64,000 nt of DNA from NCBI GenBank assembly GCA_963681505.1, contig OY811972.1, positions 17,244,173 through 17,308,172 of the forward strand. Direction: 5' to 3'. The notes beneath the pieces are model-generated. The model saw only the letters and a list, made by a program, of their open reading frames with translations. It was not told the DNA's origin and made no database searches. Every line of letters begins with the position of its first letter. The stretch's first letter is position 1. Below, one piece after another: positions 55,601 to 64,000 of the stretch. Made by a program: the position numbers and the translations under genes. The DNA comes from Eunapius fragilis (lineage: Eukaryota; Porifera; Demospongiae; Spongillida; Spongillidae).

Positions 55601-58600
55601 TAAGCCCATTGAAGTTTGTGGTGTTATTCATCATTCTCATACCACCTCACTCCTGCATTTTAACCTACCAGATTATTGACAAATTTGAAACTAAGCACTT
55701 TGTATTAAATACTAGCTTATATGAACACCCGTATTCATAGACTGTGGATGATGGCATGGTGTTCAATTGGACTGCAACAGTATTTCCGGGTGGATGCAGG
55801 AATCAGTGCTCAAATTAAGCGGTATCGCATTGCAATTTGCGATGCATTTTTTGTTATTTGCAATACAAATGAGATATTGCTTAGCAACATTTGTGACACA
55901 CATTATTTATTCAAAGGCTTTTCTAACTCAAATGTGCATGTAACATACATGCATTGTGGGGTTTGTGTAACCACAGGCTTATACATTGTGGTTACCTATC
56001 ATGCCCACAATCTAAATCTATTATTGGTGAGAATAACAATCATAACTGTTGTTACATGTAATGCACTCAGTGACTGCTACACAAAGCTTACCTTTAGTTA
56101 ATCAAACCATTTTTGATTAGCAACTATGCTAATCAAGCCATTGCAAAGTATTTTGACACTAAGGAATGGTCCAACATGAATAATTGATTAGGGTTAGAGG
56201 TGCGTGCGATGCACTGGAATTTTTTGCGACACACTCTTTTATATTCTGTTTATTTGATTTTTTAAATATTAGCATACACAAACAGTAGGGCAAACAAACA
56301 AGACATTAATCATTTCTGTCTGCTGAGCAGGACAGATCAATGGCAGAGTCTAGTGGGGAGCATGTGCCTCGATGGTATGACCATCTAGAGCCATAGAGAC
56401 CCATTATTGCAGAACGTAGCAACGAAGAGCTCAATTTGGCACAAAGCCAAAAAAGGGTTAGGCTGCATTGCTTTTTATCCAAACGAACAGGGATCGGACA
56501 TGGAGGCACTTTGTTAAGTTTTTGTTTCCAGGTTATTTAAGTGTAGCAAATACAAATACTGTTCTCTGCAATGTCATAAATCCTATCAACATGTAGAGCT
56601 CTACAATATCATGATGATGTTATCACATCTTGTTCATCAGAGGAACTAGGCCTACATGCTGCAACTACTTCCTAAAACCAACATAGAACGTCCATATTTT
56701 ATCCAATGCATTGATAAACCATAATTTACCAACTTCTGGAACCGTTGTTTCATCTAAAAAATGATCATTTCCATGTACCTGCACCTCAATCTCACTGTCT
56801 GACCCTCTCATAGAGTCTGCCAGTTTGTACGTGAGATCTTGGGTTATCGTACCAAGGCACATCCGTTATGTGATCAAGACGCGAGCAACATGATACGCCA
56901 TTTAGTATTGAGCAAAGCGGACAGCAGCTGAACCTACCTCTTGCTCGTTTAGTAGTGCTGTAAGGCCCAATACACACGGAGCGATATCGCTGGCGATTCC
57001 TGCATTTTGTCCATAATTTAATACATTACGGGGGAAAAATATTGTATGAGGTGGAATCACTCTAAAAACAGGGGGATGCCCTATATTCTTTCATTGTGAA
57101 GTTCAAAAAAAGACTAACATGCAGTGTCCTTCCATAGTATGCCAGCTATTATTAGAACATTCAGCCATTACCCAATATCTGATCTATATGTTTAGTAAAG
57201 TAGTACAATACTCATGGTATAGGTGTATTCCGACTTCTGTATTAGCTAATACCAATGATGGTGAATTGATTGGTTCAAAGTTGTCATTGTACCTTCTCTG
57301 TAGGCTATCAACTATTGTTCCCAGTTAAGAAATCATAAGGTGAGTTATTCCCCTGCTCTGTCCCCCTCCCTTTGTTTTGGGACAACACCAAAATGCCTGT
57401 TTCTTGTGCAAGGTAGTGCTTGAACAGAGCAGGGTACCCCACATTGTTTGTCTTCCATTATTTCAATAAATTAGTGGATAGTTGCTAATAAATCAAATTA
57501 TAATACTGTAAAATGTTACATTTAGCAAAAATTTGATCCTGATTGAATTACTCTATAAATAAACAAACATATCAAGAGACAAGAGAATAACATACAAAAC
57601 ACAAACAACTACAGAAGCTACTAAAAATAAAATAAATACAAAAGAAACACGAGAAGCTGTGCTAAAAAAACATTATTAACATTATGCTATTAATATAGAG
57701 ATGTCTCATATAAGTGAACTAGGCCTGTCGAAAAAATTCCACCGGAATTTCGGCATTTTTAGGCAGTTTCTAATTTCACAAAATGCCAGCATTTTCCAAT
57801 TATATACACATCGCATACTACCGACAACGGGTCAGTAAACCACAAAAACTAACAGTATGCAGAAATATACGGTTTTTCACTAATATGGCGATCAACGAGG
57901 TCCCATCGTCCTAATTGGCCAGAAAGACAATCGAAGACGGCCAGACCCAAGGTCACTGTAGCAGCAGGCATCGCTAACGTGGCTGCTTTGTTGTCGTCTT
58001 TTGCAATCCAGCAGTGTACGGGTGTTGCACTCGAACTGTCATACTTAGTTGTTGCGTCTTCTCCACTTCCAATTTGTGTGCCTGGCCTTTCCTCTTCTTC
58101 CACCGCTTCTTTGTGCGTTGGATCAAATTAAACTATCGTGACGGTTAAAAAGATAACCGGCATTTTTTGGTGGAATTTGGAAATTTTACAGAGTTTTTTT
58201 TGCATATTACGGTCGGAATTTTTGAGAATTTTTGTGTGGCATTTGTTCGACAGGCCTAAAGTGAACTAAGGTTTATAGTGACTTAACCATGTTTGTATTG
58301 TTGTTTACTTATATAATACACCTGATTATATATCATCCACTGAAGTATGCATGTATAATACCCAGGGTACACCCGCTGATGTTACCCATCCTGGTCCTGT
58401 GAAGCTCCTAACAGCTGGTATTGTCCCTCATAAGAATGAAGAGATGAAAATTACGCTCTATGACCTCGCTGGTCATCACGAGTACTACAGTAGTCATTGT
58501 GCTGCCCTGGAGGCCATCTCACTCACTCCCTCTACCTTCCTCATGCTGGTCAACATGCTCCAGGACCTCAAAGACATCACTGCACAGCTCTACTACTGGT

Positions 58601-61118
58601 CTGCAATGATCGGTGGTGTGTGTCACAAGTCCCTCGAGGATACCGCAGTCATTGTAGTGGGAGCCCATGTCGATGGGATAGCAGACAGAGGGAAGCTGGA
58701 GTCCCTGCGTAATGCTATAGAGAGGGTTGCTAGGGATGCCCTAAAGAAGCTCACCTTTGTTGGGTTCACTGCTCTCAATGCCACAGCTCTCCAAGGAGAG
58801 GAGATGGAGAGTTTTATGTCATCACTGCGCCAAACCAACAGCAGTGTCGTAGCCAAACACCCTGCCATATCCCTGAATAGCCACATGATGTATGCCTTCT
58901 TGAATGACAGGGTCCCTAAACACCTGGATGCCATACCCGTATCCCAGCTCCTTGCCCTTCTAGAGCAAGAGGAACCAAAGTTTCTGCCAACTGAGGCCTC
59001 TGAGGTCACACCATTGCTGAAGACCCTGTCAGATAAAGGTCTTATTGTGTTCCTGGATGGTGATGTGGCCACCAGCTGGATAGTCCTTCATCCTGAGGCA
59101 TTGCTGGAGAAGGTGAATGGAGTCCTGTTTGCTCCTAAATCATTCAAGGAGCACCTCCCCATAGCCAGCAACACTGGAGTGATTCCCATACCTGTTCTGA
59201 GGGAACACTTCCGTGCATACAATGTTGATGTGATTGTACAGTTCCTGAAGTTATTTGAACTGTGTGTACCCATCACCCTCACCAATGTGGACACCAATAT
59301 GGCACCTTTAGAATCTCCCAACACACCTTCCACTGACCTAGGTCCTCTCCTCTATTTCCCCGCATGTGTGTGTGTGGATAGGCCCTCCAGTGTCACCATC
59401 CCACAGAGGGGCTTTGGTTGGCAGATATGTACTACCAGCATCAATCAGTTCTTCTCCCCACGCTGTCTCCATGTTATCACCTCAAGGCTAGCAGATGGCT
59501 TTGCTTTGCCAACTGTTAAACGATCACTGGTTCCAGGACTGGACAAATACAATCGCAGTTGTGATGTATGGAGTAAAGGGATCAGCTGGATGAATAATGA
59601 AGGAGTCACCACCATTGTTGAGATGATGGATGACTTCAGATGTCTGTCATGTACTGTCACCACCTCTGATGAGAGCAACCCCCAGTATACGTTATCAGTT
59701 ATTCAAGATATTAAAAAGGCATGCGATGAGTTCTGTCCATCAGTTTCAGTGGTGGAGTTGATCACATGTCCACCAGAGGCCACCTCAGACCACACACCAG
59801 CTACAGTTGAGCTTGAGTTGTTGAAGGAGAAGGTCCGTAACAAAAAGAACATACTTGCTGACTCAAACAAACAAAAGCAAGTGAAAGTGAATGAATGGTT
59901 GAAAGTGGAGCCACAGCTGAAGGAGCTCATTGGGCTGAAGGAGGCAGGTTAGAACTAGCTACATGTATAGCATGTGTGATGTTTTACATAATGATCTGTG
60001 CTTACATGGGATGCAATATCATAATATGAACTGAAGTTGTAAAATATATGTTCTTCTCATTATTTGCAGTATTATCCATGGAAAGTGTGTTAGATGGCAC
60101 TAGTGTGTTAGATGGCACTAATGGCTCTAAGAGAGGTATGCTGAAGGACTACAAAGGAGGTGCCTTAAATATGGGAGATATGCCTGTTGGCTCCAGAGGC
60201 ATGTTAAAAAGCTCCAGTGTAAGTGTACTTTGTGGATCCAAAAGACATGTGTCAAATGTCTCCAATGGAGGTGTGCCAAAACGCTTCAAGGAAGGTGTAC
60301 CAAAAGGATTCATACCATCAAATCACTTAGGTGAGTAATGTCTTAAATAGTCTACCAGAGGGATAGAAGAAAATAATTATCAGGCCTTCCATGTGGTTTT
60401 GAACATTGGGATAGTATATTATAGCGGATTGAAAAAGTTTATCATGCATTCCAAACAGTAGTTCCGAAAAATCAATGTACAAAAGAGATAATGGCAGGGC
60501 AGAAAATATTACTGTGACATTAAAGTATAATCTAATTTTAGAACTGGAAGTGGCACATCCCCTTCCCCACTGTCTTGTACACATGCACCCAAGGGCCATC
60601 CATACCCATAGACCATCCAGTATCTAAATGTTATATGGTAGATATGCTATGGTAGGCCATCCAATGTGCTATGGTAGGCTATCATATCACATTGCTTCTT
60701 TGATCAACTATATAATTTTTGTGGGTTTTGGGACCATCATGCACCTAAGGCTCGGCTGGTTGCACTGCCGTTACATGTAGTTCATTTAGTTTCAGGTGTA
60801 GTCAAGAGCAAGGCAGTCCTACGTAGCAGCAACCATACTGAGATATTTAGGGTCACCAAGGCAGCCAGTGAGAATTGGAGAGCCATTGGTATGGAGCTAG
60901 GCTTTACTGATAAAGAACTAACCTCCATTGTCCGTGAACCTGGAAGGACCGGGGAGGATGACTATTACTCAGCCATGCTAGGAAGGTGGTTGGACTGGGC
61001 ACCACCCAATCACCCCTCCCCCTCCATCCAACAGCTATCAGCAGCTCTTCGTGAAGTGGGCAAAGAGAAGCTAGCTAATGATCTGGACATGAAGTATGGT
61101 GTGAGCACTTCTAAGTGA
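40603..61118 (+). CDS. Ankyrin-Roc-COR-Death domain protein (ROCO family), about 1169 aa
   Basis: Inferred exons: 40603-40692, 40802-40879, 41808-41918, 44774-44875, 45120-45218, 45716-45814, 46338-46436, 48184-48282, 50159-50236, 51235-51333, 54054-54152, 54788-55042, 57304-57339, 58366-59947, 60070-60330, 60796-61118. All join in frame. Residues 31-400 are ankyrin repeats, most on separate 99-nt phase-0 exons. The Roc GTPase has a P-loop GDTGSGKTT (about residue 425), switch II DLAGHHEYY (about 481) and VVGAHVD in the G4 position (about 549). COR follows to about 976. A low-complexity Gly/Lys linker leads to a Death domain (ENWRAIGMELGF, MLGRWLDWAPP, LSAALREVGKEKLANDL). The layout equals DAPK1 without its kinase. 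The first exon's donor is ambiguous (40680 or 40692), and the 41.0-41.4 kb ankyrin exons look degenerate and skipped. A role in apoptosis or immune signalling is inferred. Confidence 0.85.
41021..41427 (+). pseudogene. Two degenerate ankyrin exons in a Roc-COR intron
   Basis: 41021-41075 encodes HGKTPLMVASHFGH, then loses the middle of the repeat. 41375-41427 retains only the second half (LLARGAQ-like) before a GTGGGT donor. Both would break the reading frame if spliced in, so the gene model skips them. Confidence 0.6.
41428..41640 (+). repeat. Repeated intron module after ankyrin exons (copy 1 of 6)
   Basis: The sequence from GTGGGTACAGTTCAGGGATG through GGGAGAATCCTCCTCACC to GGTATGGGGGAGCACTG recurs immediately after ankyrin exons at 41428, 45219, 45815, 46437, 48283 and 54153, with high similarity for 130-200 bp. 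The exon plus this intron start is therefore a tandemly copied module. If the intron is retained, each copy adds the same tail, VGTVQGWIQGFWKG then ILLTS and a stop. Confidence 0.9.
42274..42910. mobile_element. Non-autonomous Helitron, copy A
   Basis: Starts TCTACTACTATTATTTCC after an A and ends with a hairpin CCTGTGATTTTTCACGGG, six bases, then CTAG before a T. This is the Helitron rule: 5' TC, 3' hairpin plus CTRR, inserted between A and T. The interior has no coding capacity. It aligns with copy B at 46897-47386. Confidence 0.75.
43247..44399. mobile_element. Helitron-related element, copy C (diverged)
   Basis: The 3' end TCAGTGATTTTTCACAGGGT followed by CTAG and T at 44396-44400 matches copies A and B. 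Internal blocks (GGGCATGTTATGTAACAGTA, GTTAGAACAGGTGTA) also match. The 5' limit is uncertain. The interior contains unrelated sequence. Confidence 0.45.
44554..44620. repeat. Short inverted repeat (MITE or hairpin)
   Basis: GTCAAATCACATCCCACCAT at 44554 pairs with its reverse complement ending at 44620, with one mismatch over 23 bp and a 21-bp loop. It lies in the Roc-COR intron before exon 44774. Confidence 0.8.
45219..46640 (+). repeat. Tandem ankyrin exon-intron modules (copies 2-4 of 6)
   Basis: Three successive ankyrin exons (45120-45218, 45716-45814, 46338-46436) are each followed by the same intron start and preceded by TGTTAGAGAYATTCCTGGTA-type sequence before the acceptor. The repeat period is about 600 bp. 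Intron similarity is as high as exon similarity, pointing to recent unequal crossing-over rather than selection on exons alone. Confidence 0.85.
46799..46850. repeat. Perfect small palindrome
   Basis: AATGCCAGAGGGCGGGTATT and its reverse complement, with arms of about 25 bp and almost no loop. It abuts TAGCCTGGGGACCAGACT, similar to the GTCTCGTCCCCAGAC end of the foldback element at 36433. Possibly a related MITE. Confidence 0.75.
46897..47386. mobile_element. Non-autonomous Helitron, copy B
   Basis: Starts TCTAATACTATAATTTCC after an A and ends with hairpin CCCGTGATTTTTCACGGG, six bases, then TTAG before a T. Interior blocks match copy A (TTGTGGTTCACTCTCAAGTC, ATCGTACAGGCCGAGAACAT). 490 bp, no coding capacity. 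Confidence 0.75.
48549..50095. repeat. 42-bp minisatellite, about 37 units, in a Roc-COR intron
   Basis: Unit starts CCTCCCCCAATGGTGGAGCT and continues GGTCCCATAGCCTCCATCAT, then GG. A larger block of about 400 bp is duplicated (units with the CCTCCTCAATGG deletion recur at 48897 and 49315). It translates as 14-residue repeats in two frames, but the small indels between units and its position between exons 48184-48282 and 50159-50236 argue against coding. Confidence 0.93.
50330..51000. repeat. 33-bp minisatellite in the next Roc-COR intron
   Basis: About 20 copies of TACTTCTATGTAGGGACTGA plus TGTGTATGGAGAG between exons 50159-50236 and 51235-51333. A trace of the unit (GTAGGGGCTGGTGTGTAC) also appears at 55383 beside the MITE. 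Confidence 0.93.
51334..54053. other. Large Roc-COR intron without recognised elements
   Basis: About 2.7 kb. AT-rich DNA at 51400-51640, a short CA run at 52040-52075, and otherwise unique-looking sequence. No exon with ankyrin character, tRNA-like promoter boxes or terminal repeats were noticed. Confidence 0.5.
54500..54787. repeat. 40-bp minisatellite flush with a splice acceptor
   Basis: About six copies of CCATAGGATGGAGACAGTGG plus TAATAGTGATGATGTAATCT end exactly at the acceptor CCATAG|GATGGGGACAC of exon 54788-55042. Every unit repeats the acceptor, the first bases of the exon and a GTAATA that could act as a donor, so each unit resembles a 13-nt mini-exon. Confidence 0.9.
55399..55540. 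mobile_element. Palindromic MITE, same family as 37314-37609
   Basis: Ends ACAAGTAATGAAAACATTCT and its inverse ACAAGTAACCATTCTC, with the shared GAACGTTGGTGGCATATAGG core. About 142 bp, in the Roc intron after exon 54788-55042. The rest of 55541-57303 shows nothing recognisable. Confidence 0.8.
57720..58258. mobile_element. hAT-type non-autonomous element with perfect 8-bp target duplication
   Basis: Terminal inverted repeats TAGGCCTGTCGAAAAAATTCC and, from the other end, TAGGCCTGTCGAACAAATGCC. AAGTGAAC is perfectly duplicated at 57712-57719 and 58259-58266, the length expected for hAT elements. 539 bp. A minus-strand 84-codon frame inside is not recognisable as transposase. It lies about 100 bp before the large Roc-COR exon. 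Confidence 0.9.
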
Positions 61119-61499
61119 CTCCCTCAGGATGCTTATAAACTATAGTTAGATTGTGAGGAGGTGGGCATTATTCAGGTGTGAACACATTAAATAATTTGTA
61201 TGGTGTTGTGTATATTTTAATGTACATGTTGGTGAGATGAATTGAAGTGCAGACTTTATAAGCCAAGCTGGAGATGTTGGAAACTATGGTGATCATGCAC
61301 TGGCCCCTTGAGCACCCTCCCAGTGGCCTTGAAGTATATCCTTGGTGTAGACCACTCATGCATCCTTTGCACCAGCTGACAGCATACAATGGTGCAGCCT
61401 CTCATATTGGATAAGCAGCTGAAACTGACACCAGGAAATTAAAACTAAATGGGGGAGGGTCAAAGACCCTCTGATAAAGGTTGGCTGTTGTGAATGTGT

Positions 61500-61841
61500 T
61501 TATATTTCACAACTGAGCCAGTCATGAGGGAGGGGCTGTAACTTCTGGTCCCCATGCCCACCCATGTACCCTCTCTTCTTGACGGCCCTCCTGGCCAATA
61601 GGAACAGCTCATCCCTCCTCACCAGGAGGGTGGGGTCACGTAGGCACAGCTGGAAGGCTGCCTCGTTCACACCCTCCTCGTGGGTGGTGAGGGGGAGGTG
61701 CCTCCTCTTGGCTTTGTACCCACCATGGATGGTGGATGACTTGCAAATCAGCTCCGCCCTCTTCCTGTCCCACACAGAATGGGAGAAGGGGGGAGGACCC
61801 AATTGGCTCTGTGTGCTCATGGTCAGGGTGTACTTGAAAGC
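61500..61841 (-). CDS. Unidentified minus-strand coding exon, likely terminal
   Basis: After a good acceptor (CTGGGTCAG|GCTTTC) a 114-codon frame runs to a stop at 61500. The sequence looks like a folded domain (FSHSVWDRKRAELICKSS, HEEGVNEAAFQLCLRDPTLL, RRDELFLLARRAVKKRGY). I do not recognise the family. Upstream exons should lie at higher coordinates; a possible one is the minus-strand His/Pro-rich frame at 62436-62621, low confidence. The gene converges on the Roc-COR gene, whose stop is 380 bp away. Confidence 0.5.
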   Translation of the reverse strand, partial: AFKYTLTMSTQSQLGPPPFSHSVWDRKRAELICKSSTIHGGYKAKRRHLPLTTHEEGVNEAAFQLCLRDPTLLVRRDELFLLARRAVKKRGYMGGHGDQKLQPLPHDWLSCEI

Positions 61842-62782
61842 CTGACCCAGGGGTTGTAGACAAAACGGACGGGGTGATTTAATACATTGTCCTGGGGGGT
61901 TAACGTTTGCAATTATTGTCATCTGTAATCTGTAGGGGTGTAGGTTTGAAAAATGGATAGCCCATTTTGGCCACCCTGTTTTTAGGGCCGCTGGGTGGGC
62001 AATCCCCCCGCCCCCGGCCCCCCCTCCCCCCCCACCGGCCACACCACCACTGCCTCCCAGTCAGCTGGTTTATTACACTGGTTCAGGTGTGGCCTGGGGA
62101 CCTGTGTCATGCTGTAGTTCTATTTCACATTGCAAAGTGCCATTGTGGTACAGTTACCATGACAACCCTGCCATCTTAGAAAATGTTTGTGATCGAAAGT
62201 GGTGAGTGGAGGGAGGAGCCCAGGGGTAGATGTAGGAGGGAAAGGGGAGGGTTAAGGAGTGGGTGAGAAAGTATAGCCTCAGGGAACGTTGCAGAACTTG
62301 TATCTGGTATGTACCCTTTGCACAATAGATTATTGTCTTTCATGCAATTAATATCACTGGTAATCAACCTGCTATGAGTGCATGTGGAAGTCTGTTGCCT
62401 AATAATGTGGTCACAACTTGCAGGCGACGGGACTGCTAAGGACCCTCACCTGGGCTGGCTGGGTGAGTAGGAGGGGAGGAGCAATATGGTGTGTGATGGG
62501 AGTTGCCATGGTGATGGGGGCACTTCAGGGCTCTTCTGCTGTGGAGGGCCTTCCCTGCCATCTCCATGGCAACACAAGCTTTCTCCTCATGGATGTACAT
62601 GTAGCAGATGTAAACTGTCATCAGGCCACACCCACAACCATGATGTAATGCAGCAATGGTTATAATTCAATATTGAACATAGTACATCCGTGACCCACAC
62701 AACCAAACTAGAACACTGGTATATGGCTACCACAGGTTGCACAATAAACCCTTTAACCCCATGGACTCTGGTTGATCCTTCA
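61842..62782. other. Mostly unassigned DNA between the unidentified exon and CCT5
   Basis: Contains a C/G-rich stretch at 61985-62045 and the weak minus-strand frame at 62436-62621. No confident exon. Confidence 0.4.
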
Positions 62783-62910
62783 TCACTCGTTCCCTTCCTC
62801 AGGTGACCGGATGTAATCTATCTTGAGGATCATTCTCACCAGCTGGGTGGCCAACATAATCTGTTGTCTCTTGCCTATCAGGGTCTCCAGCACGTGTTGG
62901 GAGCGCATGT
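62783..62910 (-). CDS. CCT5: CCT5 (TCP-1 epsilon), last coding exon only
   Basis: Subunit of the cytosolic chaperonin TRiC/CCT. The exon starts after CCCCAG and encodes [18 protein letters not shown] then [19 protein letters not shown] and EEGNE before the stop. This matches the CCT5 C-terminus ([30 protein letters not shown]). The preceding exon is not found within the window, so the upstream intron exceeds about 1 kb and the gene runs off the right edge. Confidence 0.85.
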
Positions 62911-63214
62911 CTGGGGAGGAGGGAGCCATTACATGCATAGTTCACACAAAATATCCGTACTAAGAAGAACTCAATGTGCCATTGACATTAACCCCACTAA
63001 TTATTAACCCCTCTCATATGACACACCCCTCTGGGCACTACTTCTCTGCTGTTGTAAAGCAAAAGGTTTTGGCCACACCCACGTACTGTTGGTATCCATG
63101 CAGTCCATACCAAGCAATGCCGTCAGAACATTGATTTTTCCCGTACACTAGTGTTACGATTTTGTGGAAAGCTGCTTAGGTTTGTCACCGACCTAACTAC
63201 ATATGAGTGATAAG

Positions 63215-63443
63215 GTATAGACAACTTCACGATCTGATTATTTTGTACTCCGGATGTGATGTCACCTAGTCACTACGAAGAAGTCCGTTGTTGTCTCTTT
63301 GTTGTCTCTAGCTTTTACTGGGCCTCATATAGTTACATCGTTGTGGGGCCCAGTAAAAGCTAGAGACAACAACGGACTTCTTCGTAGTGTCTAGGTGACA
63401 TCACATCCGGAGTACAAAATAATCAGATCGTGAAGTTGTCTAT
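63215..63443. mobile_element. Long near-perfect palindrome (foldback MITE)
   Basis: About 105-bp arms starting ATAGACAACTTCACGATCTG, with inner TTGTTGTCTCTAGCTTTTAC and GGGCC, around a short AT-rich loop (CTCATATAGTTACATCGTTG). It lies in the CCT5 intron. No clear target duplication. Confidence 0.85.
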
Positions 63444-63664
63444 TCTGCTATCCTCTTGGAAATGAATACCTCTGTGATCTTTGTATGAAGTGAAATGAAC
63501 TCCTTTGTTTGAATATGCACTTTATTCTAATTAATGCACAGCTGGTTGTTTATGTATGTTATCAGCATAGTACGAGGATGTCTCTCGTATCTGTTTACTA
63601 GCCTCTATGTTTTGACCAAACTTTTCATAACTACACTACCTGGTCAACTAAGAAAATTATCCGA

Positions 63665-64000
63665 CCATGAGGTAATGGGAGGAGTATGAACACCCATGAC
63701 AGCTTGTAGGAGGGGGTAGGTTATGGGTGGGGTATGAACACCCATGAAAGCTTGTTGGAGGGAGTAGGTTATGGGTGAGGTATGAACACCCATGACAGCT
63801 TGTAGGAGGGGGTAGGTTATGGGTGGGGTATGAACACCCATGACAGCTTGTAGGAGGGGTAGGGTATGGGTGGGGTATGAACACCCATGACAGCTTGTAG
63901 GAGGGGGTAGGTTATGGGTGGGGTATGAACACCCATGACAGCTTGTAGGAGGGGGTAGGTTATGGGTGGGGTATGAACACCCATGACAGCTTGTAGGAGG
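63665..64000. repeat. 48-bp minisatellite running off the right edge
   Basis: About seven copies of GGTATGAACACCCATGACAG plus CTTGTAGGAGGGGGTAGGTT and ATGGGTGG, presumably in the CCT5 intron. The unit contains AGGTTATGGGTG on the plus strand and CACCC on the minus; no donor-like repetition on the CCT5 strand. Confidence 0.92.

Noticed and set aside
57849-58103. 84-codon minus-strand gene
   Set aside because: Lies wholly inside the hAT-type non-autonomous element and matches no family I recognise.

Overview
This is eukaryotic, animal-type nuclear DNA. It has many introns, mostly 55-250 bp, GT-AG splice sites, divergent promoters of about 100 bp, and dense minisatellites, MITEs and Helitron-like elements. 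Compact introns, CARD-ankyrin proteins and an ankyrin-Roc-COR-Death protein suggest a sponge or another early-branching invertebrate. The taxon is an inference. I followed splice sites by hand through the main genes. Exon phases close in frame from start to stop for the ankyrin protein (953 aa), AARSD1 (401 aa), an hnRNP A-type protein (345 aa), two SMUG1 copies (260 and 265 aa), MRPS5 (372 aa, intronless), an eIF4B-like protein (765 aa), a dynein intermediate chain (621 aa) and the Roc-COR protein (about 1169 aa).

Layout. 1-13.4 kb holds two paralogous minus-strand ankyrin genes: one with an N-terminal CARD that runs off the left edge, and one complete. 13.7-19.3 kb is AARSD1 on the minus strand; one intron is swollen by a 3.4 kb array of a 30-bp unit. 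20.3-21.4 kb is an hnRNP A-type gene, divergent from SMUG1 copy 1. 22.4-25.7 kb is a decayed DNA transposon with MITEs, followed by SMUG1 copy 2. 27.2-35.2 kb is a tight housekeeping block: MRPS5 and eIF4B on the minus strand, and a dynein intermediate chain diverging from eIF4B. 35.4-40.1 kb holds duplicated, broken Ty3/Gypsy-type fossils with nested foldback elements. 40.6-61.1 kb is one long plus-strand gene, ankyrin-Roc-COR-Death, whose introns carry Helitrons, MITEs and large minisatellites. The right edge has an unidentified minus-strand exon, the last exon of CCT5, a long palindrome and another minisatellite.

The most unusual signal is that many minisatellites are flush with splice sites and copy them. 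A 29-bp array of about 70 units repeats a near-consensus 5' splice site. Similar donor-flush arrays occur elsewhere in the ankyrin genes and in eIF4B, and two acceptor-flush arrays occur in AARSD1 and the Roc-COR gene. Other points of interest are an eIF4B-like protein with a duplicated RRM exon block, a SMUG1 duplicate that has lost its catalytic histidine motif, and a repeated ankyrin exon-intron module whose intron encodes the same read-through tail each time.
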